Assembly (NCBI GenBank): GCA_003489085.1
Contig: DNJM01000080.1
Span: 1-11,858 of the forward strand
Length of the DNA stretch: 11,858 nt
Reading direction: 5' to 3'
From: Lachnospiraceae bacterium
GTDB lineage: Bacteria > Bacillota > Clostridia > Lachnospirales > Lachnospiraceae
The number at the start of each line of letters is the position of its first letter. Positions within the stretch are counted from its first letter, which is position 1. The notes beneath the pieces were generated by a model. That model was not told the origin of the DNA. It worked only from the letters and a program-made list of their open reading frames with translations, and did not search any database. The position numbers were made by a program, and so were the translations under genes. Below are positions 1 to 6,761 of the stretch, piece by piece.

Positions 1-58
1 TGCAGCACCGGAATACGAGACTTTGGTGGAAGAACTGAAAAAACGAAATCAGGGATAA
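1..58 (+). CDS. C-terminal tail of an unidentified upstream gene (partial)
   Basis: Reading from base 2, one frame gives AAPEYETLVEELKKRNQG and then a TAA at 56-58. The charged, helix-like composition is typical of a bacterial protein C-terminus, and the stop falls just before a promoter-like region, which fits a real gene end. Eighteen codons are too few to name a family. A longer open stretch in the frame starting at base 1 looks less protein-like. Whether this gene belongs to the PTS locus cannot be judged, and no hairpin terminator is visible between it and the next gene. Confidence 0.5.
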   Translation, partial: AAPEYETLVEELKKRNQG

Positions 59-72
59 TTTGTGAAAAAAGA

Positions 73-101
73 TTGTGCGGTTATGCCAGGGATGCTATAA
101 T
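73..101 (+). promoter_or_regulatory. Sigma-A-type promoter of the EIICB-mtlR unit
   Basis: A -35-like TTGTGC (73-78) is followed by a 17-base spacer and a perfect -10 TATAAT (96-101). The -10 is preceded by TGC, forming an extended -10. The start point would be near 108, leaving a leader of about 30 bases. No copy of the inverted repeat found upstream of the EIIA unit is obvious here. Confidence 0.6.
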
Positions 102-140
102 TTTTTCAAAATTGACTCTTAGAAGCAGTTGGGAAAAATG

Positions 141-1499
141 ATGGAAAACTTACATACAATCGGCAAATTGTATACCAGGATGATTATGAAAAACATTGGC
201 ATATTTATTTTTATCGGATTGCTGTCCGTAGTGACACATGACTGCGGATGGTTTCCGAATGAAAATATGTATGCCATTACGCAGTTGGTATATACTACAG
301 TGCTTCCGGTGTTGGTGGCGCATGAAGGGGGACGGATTACCGGAGGAGAAAAGGGCGGCATACTGGCAGTATTGGCTGTATCCGGTGTGCTGTTATCTGA
401 CGTTTCCGTAGGGATTCTGGGAGCCATGTTGATAGGACCGCTGGCCGGCAGTCTGTGGAAGCATGAGGAGAAGCTGATTGAAAATCGGGCAAAGAGCAGT
501 ATGCAGATGCTGGCAAAGAATCTTTGCATCGGGATCACGGGAAGCCTGCTCGCAGCGATGGGGTATTATCTTTTTTTCCCAATTCTGAGCGGACTTGCAG
601 CTGTTATTTACAGAGGAGTGCGCTTCCTGGCGGAGAGACAGCTGACAGCATTCCTGGGAATTATGATTGAGCCGGCGAAGGTTTTCTTTTTGAACAATCT
701 GCTGAATCATGCAATTTTAGTACCGCTGGGTATGGGGCAGCTAAAGGAAACAGGAAGCTCGATTCTATTTCTGCTGGAAGCAAACCCGGGACCGGGGTTC
801 GGTGTTCTTATGGCAATGTACTGGAAAGAAAAAGAAAAACGGAGCGAGTATGCTCTTTCGATGGCGGCTGAATTTGCAGGAGGAATACATGAGGTATATT
901 TCCCGGTGGTGCTGTCAAATGTATGGCTTTTTCTTCCGTTGATTTTGGGAGGGGTGGCAGGAAATATCTGTTTTGGGCTGTTGGATGCGGGGGCAAAGGG
1001 AGCGGTTTCGCCGGGCAGCATTTTCATTCTTCTTTTGATGGCAGGGAAGGGAGCTCTGTTTCCGGCAGCAGCCGGAGTGGCTTTGTCCGCACTGGTTTCT
1101 TTTGCAGGCAGCCTGCTTGTTCTGAAGAAGGGGCGCAGGCATCCTACGGCAGAATCATATCCGGAGAAGGAGGAAATGCAGATGGAAGTCCTGAAGACAG
1201 AGAAACAGGGAAAGATTTCGAGGGTGGTTTTTGTATGTGACGGCGGTGTCGGCTCCAGTGCGATGGGAGCAGCCTTGTTCCGTCGGACGATGGCGCAGAA
1301 AGGAATGACAGGAGTACAGGTGGAAGCGTTTGCAGCAGATCTGATTCCGGAGGAGGCGGAGCTTCTGGTATGTCAGAAGGATTTCGCTCCCAGGCTTGCT
1401 GAAGGCGCCAGACAAAAAGAGGTCTATACTGTTGAAAGTCTTGTAAGAGCAGAAGAATATGCAGCTTTGACAGAATGGATTCAGAAGAGGAATGGGTGA
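141..1499 (+). CDS. mtlA: PTS mannitol-type permease, EIICB
   Basis: Membrane permease of the mannitol PTS family, which imports a hexitol and phosphorylates it on entry. The hydrophobic IIC domain (about residues 1-335, counted from the ATG at 141) carries mannitol-permease blocks: FLNNLLNHAILVPLG (His190), LLEANPGPGFG and GGIHEVYFP (His250, Glu251). These match the H195 and GGIHE regions of E. coli MtlA. A charged linker leads to a IIB domain (about 355-452) with the phosphocysteine loop CDGGVGSSAMGA at Cys366. No IIA domain is fused; a separate EIIA is encoded at 3813. I prefer ATG 141 because GGGA at 131-134 sits 6 bases upstream. TTG 129 and ATG 138 are also in frame. The gene overlaps the following regulator by GTGA. 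The family is very likely right, but the substrate is inferred and could be another hexitol. Confidence 0.9.
   Translation: MENLHTIGKLYTRMIMKNIGIFIFIGLLSVVTHDCGWFPNENMYAITQLVYTTVLPVLVAHEGGRITGGEKGGILAVLAVSGVLLSDVSVGILGAMLIGPLAGSLWKHEEKLIENRAKSSMQMLAKNLCIGITGSLLAAMGYYLFFPILSGLAAVIYRGVRFLAERQLTAFLGIMIEPAKVFFLNNLLNHAILVPLGMGQLKETGSSILFLLEANPGPGFGVLMAMYWKEKEKRSEYALSMAAEFAGGIHEVYFPVVLSNVWLFLPLILGGVAGNICFGLLDAGAKGAVSPGSIFILLLMAGKGALFPAAAGVALSALVSFAGSLLVLKKGRRHPTAESYPEKEEMQMEVLKTEKQGKISRVVFVCDGGVGSSAMGAALFRRTMAQKGMTGVQVEAFAADLIPEEAELLVCQKDFAPRLAEGARQKEVYTVESLVRAEEYAALTEWIQKRNG
1483..1490 (+). promoter_or_regulatory. Ribosome site that selects the GTG start of mtlR
   Basis: AGAAGAGG lies inside the end of the EIICB gene, 5 bases before GTG at 1496. 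The GTG shares bases with the EIICB stop in a GTGA overlap. The other in-frame starts, ATG 1475 and ATG 1505, have poorer ribosome-site spacing. Confidence 0.6.
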
Positions 1500-3601
1500 A
1501 GAGGATGGAATTTACACCGCGTATGAAACAGATTTTCCAGGTATTGCTTCGGGAACAGCGTGCGGTATCCGTAAAATATCTTGCAGAGCAGATTGGGGTC
1601 AGTAAGCGGACCGCACAACGGGAGCTGGAGTACATTGACCGTGCGTTGAAGGGGTATGAGCTCCGCTTCCTTTCCAGGACCGGAGTCGGTGTCTGGCTGG
1701 AAGGCAGTGAGGCGGAGAAAAAGCGGCTTGCTGAGGACCTGCGAAGCGGCGATGATTATGATGTAAGTAACCGGGAAGACAGGCGCAAGCGTCTGATTCT
1801 GGAGATCTTGAAAGAAAAAGGGCTGAAGAAGCTTTTTTATTATAGCAGCCAGTTTGGTGTCAGCGAGGCGACGGTCAGCACGGATCTGGAAGCCATTGAA
1901 GCCTGGCTCAATCGTTATGAGCTAACCATAAACCGGAAGCCGGGAAGCGGAATCTCTGTCAAGGGAAGTGAGGAAAGCTACCGCCGGGCCATCCGGGCAT
2001 TTATCAATGAGAATATTGATACCCGGGTTGTACGGGAAGCCTATGAAGGGACGCAGGAAGAGGGCGGCCGGTATGAAAGACTGAAAAAGAGCAATATCGG
2101 CCAGATCCTGAATGATGATATCATGCGCCGGGTAATGGACTGTATCATGAGGATAGATAATGCAAGGGTACTGACATTGACAGAGAATTCTTATGTAGGG
2201 CTGGTCATTCACATTTCCATTGCCATTAATCGGATTCTGAAGCATGAGGTGATTGAGGCGGATGAACGCTGGAAGCATGGTGTGAAGCAGGATGAAGATT
2301 ATCAGCTCGCCGTTGCCATCGTAAGGGAGCTGGAAGAAGAATTTGAGATCCGGATTCCGGAGGTGGAGATCTCTTATATCTGTCTGCATATCAAAGGAGC
2401 CAAGCATGAGAAGATCCAGTGGGATGGGAAGACCCCTGTGGAGATAGAGAACCGGGAGCTGCATCTGCTTCTCAATACTATGATTGATGCGTTTGACAGC
2501 GAAAAAGCTTATTTATTGAAGCAGGACGATGAGTTTATTCAGGGACTGCTGGCACATCTGCAGCCGACGCTGATTCGTCTGATGCATGGCATGCAGATTC
2601 AGAATCCGGTTCTGGAGGATATCCGGAAGAATTATCCGGATATTTATGCGAGATGTGAAAATGTGGCCGCAGTGCTGGAGAAGAGTACAGGAAAGCCGGT
2701 GCCGGCGGAAGAAACCGGATTTTTAACGGTGCATTTTGGGGCTGCGATGGTGCGTCTGGAAGGCCGGAATGAGAAACTTCGTAAAGTACATGTTGGCGTG
2801 GTCTGTTCCAGTGGAATCGGGATTTCCAGGCTGATGTCCTCCAAGCTGGAAAAGGCCTTTAAAGACCGGATGCTGATTACTGCTTATGGGAAGAATGATA
2901 TTACGCCGTATATCATAGGGAAGACGGATTTCTTTATCTCCAGTATATCGCTTGAACAGATTTCTGCGCCGGTGATATTTGTGAATCCGCTACTGAACGA
3001 AGAAAATATGGAGGAAATTCGCCGTATGCTGTATCAGTACGAAAGAATTCCGGAAAAGCAAAAGGAAGCGGATGTATTCTCTGTACAGCTGGAGGAGATC
3101 AATCTGGTTGCTGCGCAGATCAATACAGTAATCAAATATATGGAATTTTTCAAAGTAGATAACAGGATCACTTTTGATGAGCTGCTGATTGCCATTAGCG
3201 AAAAGCTGTCTCCGTATTCAGACCGAAGAGAGATGATCCGCGAGGATATTATGCGGAGGGAACATCTGTCGAGCCAGATTTTTGCAGAATTTGGATTTGC
3301 GCTTCTGCATACCAGGACAAAGGGAGTCATTCGTCCGACCTTTGGTATCTGTATGACGAAGGATCTGAAGGCGTTTCAGGATCCCTATTTTAAGGGGATT
3401 ACGATTGCTTTTATCATGCTGGTGCCGGATGATGAGCATCTGCAGGTGAACAATGATATTCTGGGGTATATCAGCGGAATGCTGATTGAAGAATATGAAT
3501 TTCTGGATATTATCTCCGGGGGACAGAAAGAAGAGATTCGGGATGCCTTGTCCCGCTATTTGAAGAAATACTTTAACAAATATATAGCGAATCTGACATA
3601 G
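1496..3601 (+). CDS. mtlR: MtlR-type transcriptional activator with PRD domains (BglG/LicR/MtlR family)
   Basis: A 701-residue regulator whose activity is probably set by PTS phosphorylation. Order of domains: a winged HTH (VSVKYLAEQIGVSKRTAQREL, about 20-40), a second HTH around 120-140 (FGVSEATVSTDLEAIE), PRD1 with His239 and His298, and PRD2 with His354 and His413. Then come a EIIB-like domain with Cys437 in GVVCSSGIG and a C-terminal mannitol-type EIIA-like domain with His605 in ALLHTRTKG. From memory, these line up closely with the phosphorylation sites known in B. subtilis MtlR (PRD2 histidines, the EIIB-like Cys, the EIIA-like His). In that family EI/HPr phosphorylation of PRD2 activates, while EII-linked phosphorylation inhibits. 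The gene is translationally coupled to EIICB and ends at a terminator. It likely activates the promoter at 3730-3759 through the operator at 3690-3712. All regulatory residues look intact. Confidence 0.88.
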   Translation: MKRMEFTPRMKQIFQVLLREQRAVSVKYLAEQIGVSKRTAQRELEYIDRALKGYELRFLSRTGVGVWLEGSEAEKKRLAEDLRSGDDYDVSNREDRRKRLILEILKEKGLKKLFYYSSQFGVSEATVSTDLEAIEAWLNRYELTINRKPGSGISVKGSEESYRRAIRAFINENIDTRVVREAYEGTQEEGGRYERLKKSNIGQILNDDIMRRVMDCIMRIDNARVLTLTENSYVGLVIHISIAINRILKHEVIEADERWKHGVKQDEDYQLAVAIVRELEEEFEIRIPEVEISYICLHIKGAKHEKIQWDGKTPVEIENRELHLLLNTMIDAFDSEKAYLLKQDDEFIQGLLAHLQPTLIRLMHGMQIQNPVLEDIRKNYPDIYARCENVAAVLEKSTGKPVPAEETGFLTVHFGAAMVRLEGRNEKLRKVHVGVVCSSGIGISRLMSSKLEKAFKDRMLITAYGKNDITPYIIGKTDFFISSISLEQISAPVIFVNPLLNEENMEEIRRMLYQYERIPEKQKEADVFSVQLEEINLVAAQINTVIKYMEFFKVDNRITFDELLIAISEKLSPYSDRREMIREDIMRREHLSSQIFAEFGFALLHTRTKGVIRPTFGICMTKDLKAFQDPYFKGITIAFIMLVPDDEHLQVNNDILGYISGMLIEEYEFLDIISGGQKEEIRDALSRYLKKYFNKYIANLT

Positions 3602-3628
3602 AATCCTGCCTGGCAGGATTCTTTTTTT
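3600..3628 (+). terminator. Rho-independent terminator after mtlR
   Basis: GAATCCTGCC and GGCAGGATTC form a perfect inverted repeat around one base (3601-3621), in practice an 8-bp stem with a CCTGG loop. Seven T follow at 3622-3628. It begins at the mtlR stop codon, so it separates EIICB-mtlR from the EIIA operon. Confidence 0.92.
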
Positions 3629-3689
3629 CGATTTGCGCGCCATGGACAGGCTTTGACGGGTGCAAAATCCGGCAGGGGGTTTATTAAAA

Positions 3690-3712
3690 TTGGCACTATC
3701 TGATGACGCCAA
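3690..3712 (+). promoter_or_regulatory. Candidate MtlR operator (23-bp inverted repeat)
   Basis: TTGGC (3690-3694) and GCCAA (3708-3712) are perfect inverted arms separated by 13 bases. The next two positions match in purine/pyrimidine class only (AC versus GT). The TTGGCA-like arm resembles Firmicute MtlR operators of the form TTGnCA...TGnCAA. The centre lies about 65 bases before the predicted transcription start and upstream of the -35, which suits an activator. Binding is inferred. Confidence 0.55.
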
Positions 3713-3729
3713 ATCCCATCTTCTTTGAA

Positions 3730-3759
3730 TTGAAAAAGAGAGTTTCCAGGCACTATAAT
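3730..3759 (+). promoter_or_regulatory. Sigma-A promoter of the EIIA-kinase-dehydrogenase-HPr-EI operon
   Basis: TTGAAA (3730-3735), an 18-base spacer and a perfect TATAAT (3754-3759) put the start near 3766. This leaves a leader of roughly 45 bases before the AAGGAGG ribosome site of the EIIA gene. A terminator lies upstream, so the operon needs its own promoter. Confidence 0.75.
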
Positions 3760-3812
3760 AGACTCAGAAAGAAGAACAGAACCCGGGAGAACGATAGAAG
3801 GAGGATTCAGAT

Positions 3813-4271
3813 ATGTTTTTTAAATCAAAGAAAAAGGAAGAAAAAAAGAAATTGCTGTACCGTGAAAATATTCGTGTGAACTGTAAGCCGGATACGCAGG
3901 AGGCAGTGATCCGGCAGGTTGGAGAAATGTTGGTGAACGGTGGTTATGTAGATACCCCGTATGTGGAAGCAATGCTGGAACGTGAGAAATCATTTTCTAC
4001 ATTTATGGGAAATGGTCTGGCGCTGCCGCATGGTGTAGAAGAGGCAAAGAAAGAAATCAAGGCGTCCGGAATTGCGGTAATGACATTCCCGGAAGGAACA
4101 GACTGGGGCGGAAATACGGTAAAGGTAGTCATTGGAATTGCAGGCGTTGGAGAAGAGCACTTACAGATTCTATCCGTAATCGCTGATAAGATGCTGGATG
4201 AGGCAGCAGCAGAGCAGCTGGCCCAAGGCGATGTGGACACCGTATATCAGATCCTGGCGGGAGAGGAGTAG
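3813..4271 (+). CDS. mtlF: PTS mannitol-type EIIA protein
   Basis: Cytoplasmic phosphocarrier that accepts phosphate from HPr and passes it to the IIB cysteine of the EIICB permease. It has 152 residues; the EIIA_2/mannitol-fructose domain spans about 15-150. The active-site motif GLALPHG puts His73 as the phosphorylated residue, and the blocks VNGGYVDTPYVEAMLEREK and VKVVIGIAG match the IIA domain of E. coli MtlA. AAGGAGG ends 8 bases before the ATG. The first 13 residues (MFFKSKKKEEKKK) are an unusual lysine-rich extension before the domain. The stop overlaps the ribosome site of the next gene (GAGAGGAG at 4261-4268), so translation is probably coupled. The position after mtlA-mtlR matches mtlF in known operons. 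Confidence 0.9.
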   Translation: MFFKSKKKEEKKKLLYRENIRVNCKPDTQEAVIRQVGEMLVNGGYVDTPYVEAMLEREKSFSTFMGNGLALPHGVEEAKKEIKASGIAVMTFPEGTDWGGNTVKVVIGIAGVGEEHLQILSVIADKMLDEAAAEQLAQGDVDTVYQILAGEE

Positions 4272-4275
4272 AATT

Positions 4276-5211
4276 ATGATTGTAACAGTAACAATGAATC
4301 CGGCCATTGATAAGACCGTAGAAATCGATGCCCTGCAGCCGGGCGGTCTGAACCGGATCCGGAAGGTAGAGTATGATGCAGGCGGAAAAGGAATTAATGT
4401 CTCCAAGACCATCCGGGAGCTGGGAGGAGAAAGCGTAGCGACCGGCTTCCTGGGAGGAAATGCCGGGAAAACCATAGAGAATGTATTGAATGAAAAAGGC
4501 ATTCGGAATGATTTTATCTGGGTAGACGGCGAAACAAGAACAAATACGAAGGTTTTCGAAGTAAATGGAGCCGTAACTGAGCTGAATGAGCCAGGACCGG
4601 TTATTTCAGAAGAAAAGCTGGAAGAATTTCTGAGCAGGCTGGAAGGATATGCGGATCAGGATACATTGTTTATTCTGGCCGGCAGTATTCCAAGCGGTGT
4701 AAAGAAGGATGTGTATGCAGACATCATACGGCGGGTACATAAAAAAGGAGCGAAGGTTCTTCTGGATGCAGATGGCGAAGTGTTCCGGATTTCTCTGGAA
4801 GCAAATCCGGATATCATCAAGCCGAATCGGGTAGAACTGGAAGAATATGCAGGAATTGACTACCGTGCCTCCACAGAGGAGCTTCTGGAACTGGCACATG
4901 GTCTGATGGAAAGAGGAATTGAAACCGTTGCCGTTTCTATGGGAAGAAGCGGAGCCATGCTGATTCGTCCGGGATATGAGGTAAAATGTCCGGCATTGTC
5001 CGTAAAAGCTCATTCTACCGTAGGAGCAGGAGATGCGATGGTAGCAGCACTGGCATATTCGTGGGACCGGCAGCTGGATAATGATGAAACAGTACGACTT
5101 TGTATGGCTGCCTCAGCCGGAGCGGTAACAACAATCGGAACAAAACCACCGACCAGAGAAGTGGTGGAGGAATTAAAAAAGCAGGTTATAATTGAAAGAA
5201 TAGGAGCGTAG
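4276..5211 (+). CDS. fruK: PfkB-family hexose-phosphate kinase, 1-phosphofructokinase (FruK) type
   Basis: Cytoplasmic sugar-phosphate kinase of 311 residues, the usual length for FruK/LacC proteins. The N-terminus MIVTVTMNPAIDKTVEI is typical of 1-phosphofructokinases. The substrate loop GGKGINVSKTI lies at 36-46, and the C-terminal signature STVGAGDAMVAA holds the catalytic base Asp253. FruK makes fructose-1,6-bisphosphate from fructose-1-phosphate; LacC-type relatives use tagatose-6-phosphate, so substrate is inferred. The ATG at 4276 is chosen because the protein begins there with the family N-terminus and GAGAGGAG lies 7 bases upstream; an upstream in-frame ATG at 4198 would only extend into the EIIA gene. 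A fructose-type kinase is not part of standard mannitol operons. Here it pairs with the next gene, a ketose-1-phosphate-type dehydrogenase. Confidence 0.85.
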   Translation: MIVTVTMNPAIDKTVEIDALQPGGLNRIRKVEYDAGGKGINVSKTIRELGGESVATGFLGGNAGKTIENVLNEKGIRNDFIWVDGETRTNTKVFEVNGAVTELNEPGPVISEEKLEEFLSRLEGYADQDTLFILAGSIPSGVKKDVYADIIRRVHKKGAKVLLDADGEVFRISLEANPDIIKPNRVELEEYAGIDYRASTEELLELAHGLMERGIETVAVSMGRSGAMLIRPGYEVKCPALSVKAHSTVGAGDAMVAALAYSWDRQLDNDETVRLCMAASAGAVTTIGTKPPTREVVEELKKQVIIERIGA

Positions 5212-5217
5212 AAGAAT

Positions 5218-6483
5218 ATGAAAACAAAAGCAGTCAGAATGTATGGAACCAGAGACCTGAGATTAGAGGAATTTGAACTACCGGAAATCAAGGATGATGA
5301 AATCCTGGTAAAGGTAATGAGCGACAGCATCTGCATGTCTACCTATAAGCTGGTAGAGCAGGGTAAAAAGCACAAAAGAGCACCGCAGAACATTGATACC
5401 AATCCGGTTATCATCGGACATGAATTCGCCGGTGTCATTGTAAAGGTTGGAGAGAAGTGGAAAGATCAGTTCAAACCGGGTATGAAATTCGCACAGCAGC
5501 CGGCACTGAACTATAAAGGAAGCCTGGCTTCTCCGGGATATTCCTATGAATTCTTTGGCGGTGCCTGCACCTACTGTGTCATCCCGCACGAAGTAATGGA
5601 GCTTGGCTGCCTGATGCCATATGAAGGAGAGAGCTTCTTCGAAGCATCCCTTGGGGAGCCGATGAGCTGTATTATCGGAGGATATCATGGAAACTATCAT
5701 ACCAATAAGCGAAACCATGATCTGGCAGGCGGTACCAAAGAAGGCGGAGATATCATTATCCTGGGAGGCTGCGGTCCAATGGGACTTGGTGCAGTCAGCT
5801 ACGGAATTCAGTTTGAAAACAGACCGAAACGTATCGTGGTAACCGATATCGATGATGCTAAACTGGCACGTGCACAGGAGGTAATTTCACCGGAGAAAGC
5901 AGCCAAGAATGGCGTGGAACTGCTCTATGTCAATACCGCAAAGATGGCAGATCCGGTCAAGGAGCTTCGCGATATCACAGGCGGAAAGGGCTATGACGAT
6001 GTATTCGTATATATTCCGAATCGTCAGGTTGCTGAAATGGGAGATCAGCTGCTGGCATTTGACGGCTGTCTGAATTTTTTCGCAGGCCCGACCGACAACC
6101 AGTTCAAGGCAGAAGTGAATTTATACAACGTACATTATATCAGTGCACATATTCTGGGAACCACAGGTGGTAATAACGATGACCTGATCGAAGCAAATGA
6201 GCTGGCAGCACAGGGGAAGATCGAACCGGCAGTTATGGTTACGCACGTAGGAGGAATCGACAGTATCGTAGATGCTACTTTGAATCTGCCTAAGATTCCG
6301 GGCGGAAAGAAGCTGACGTATACACAGTTTGATATGCCGTTAACAGCAATTGAAGATTTCGGCAAGCTGGGTGAAACAGATCCATTATTTAAGAAACTGG
6401 ATGAAGCCTGCAAGAAGAACAGAGGCTTATGGAACGCAGAAGCAGAAAGAATTTTATTCGAACATTTTGGTGTAGAAGCATAG
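5218..6483 (+). CDS. Zinc-dependent medium-chain dehydrogenase, L-sorbose-1-phosphate reductase (SorE) type
   Basis: A 421-residue MDR-family alcohol dehydrogenase. It shares long blocks with SorE of enteric bacteria as I recall it: DDEILVKVMSDSICMSTYK, NPVIIGHEF, GCLNFFAGPTDNQF and TTGGNNDD. SorE reduces L-sorbose-1-phosphate to D-glucitol-6-phosphate with NAD(P)H. Catalytic zinc ligands are visible as Cys39, His68 and Glu147. The Rossmann motif is ILGGCGPMGLG (about 182-192), with VVTDIDD as the beta-2 acidic end. The four-cysteine structural zinc loop of many MDR enzymes is absent. AGGAG lies 11 bases before the ATG. In this operon it probably runs as an oxidase of a hexitol phosphate, giving a ketose-1-phosphate for the adjacent kinase. 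Galactitol- or sorbitol-phosphate dehydrogenases are more distant alternatives. Family certain, substrate unproven. Confidence 0.85.
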   Translation: MKTKAVRMYGTRDLRLEEFELPEIKDDEILVKVMSDSICMSTYKLVEQGKKHKRAPQNIDTNPVIIGHEFAGVIVKVGEKWKDQFKPGMKFAQQPALNYKGSLASPGYSYEFFGGACTYCVIPHEVMELGCLMPYEGESFFEASLGEPMSCIIGGYHGNYHTNKRNHDLAGGTKEGGDIIILGGCGPMGLGAVSYGIQFENRPKRIVVTDIDDAKLARAQEVISPEKAAKNGVELLYVNTAKMADPVKELRDITGGKGYDDVFVYIPNRQVAEMGDQLLAFDGCLNFFAGPTDNQFKAEVNLYNVHYISAHILGTTGGNNDDLIEANELAAQGKIEPAVMVTHVGGIDSIVDATLNLPKIPGGKKLTYTQFDMPLTAIEDFGKLGETDPLFKKLDEACKKNRGLWNAEAERILFEHFGVEA

Positions 6484-6495
6484 GAGGAAAAAAGT

Positions 6496-6759
6496 ATGGT
6501 ATCTCAGAAGGTTATTATTACAAATCCATCTGGTCTTCATGCAAGACCGGCATCCGTTCTGGCTCAGGCAGCCGGAAAATGCGGATCTGATGTGCTCCTG
6601 TTATATGGTGAGAAGCAGATTCAGGCAAAGAGTATTTTAAATATTATGGCAGCTGCTATTAAATCAGGCTCCGAGGTAGAAATCCGCTGCAGCGGAGAGA
6701 CTGAGGAAGAAGATTTAAAGAAGATCGTTGCGCTGATTGAAAGCGGATTAGGAGAATAG
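6496..6759 (+). CDS. ptsH: Phosphocarrier protein HPr
   Basis: Cytoplasmic PTS phosphocarrier of 87 residues, full family length. The active-site segment NPSGLHARPAS puts His15 in the standard place, phosphorylated by Enzyme I. Ser46 in QAKSILNIM is the conserved regulatory serine phosphorylated by HPr kinase in Firmicutes, so this copy can in principle take part in carbon catabolite control. AGGAGG sits about 9 bases before the ATG and overlaps the end of the dehydrogenase gene. It is followed after two bases by Enzyme I. Finding it inside a substrate-specific operon is unusual; it may be the main genomic HPr or an operon-specific paralogue. Confidence 0.95.
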   Translation: MVSQKVIITNPSGLHARPASVLAQAAGKCGSDVLLLYGEKQIQAKSILNIMAAAIKSGSEVEIRCSGETEEEDLKKIVALIESGLGE

Positions 6760-6761
6760 AT

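Noticed and set aside
59..137. A second copy of the TTGGC/GCCAA operator or a catabolite-repression (cre) site upstream of EIICB
   Set aside because: Only a loose half-site (TGCCAG near 84) is visible, and no cre-like palindrome was found here or at 3630-3812.
119..538. Antisense reading frame opposite the EIICB start, and many other minus-strand open frames through the window (for example 1922-2464, 6621-7310, 8316-8960)
   Set aside because: They lie opposite well-supported plus-strand genes, lack ribosome sites and have low-complexity or non-protein-like composition.
923..1240. Plus-strand open frame inside EIICB
   Set aside because: It overlaps the conserved IIC region in another frame and is rich in Gly/Ser from frame-shifted codons.
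3629..3689. Possible structured leader, small RNA or small gene between the mtlR terminator and the operator
   Set aside because: No good start with a ribosome site, no second T-tailed hairpin and no recognisable RNA motif.
4198..4275. Longer kinase start at ATG 4198
   Set aside because: It would extend the protein backwards into the EIIA gene; the family N-terminus begins at 4276 next to a good ribosome site.
5218..6483. Calling the dehydrogenase a classical mtlD mannitol-1-phosphate 5-dehydrogenase
   Set aside because: MtlD belongs to the polyol-specific long-chain dehydrogenase family, whereas this protein is a zinc MDR enzyme with SorE-type motifs.
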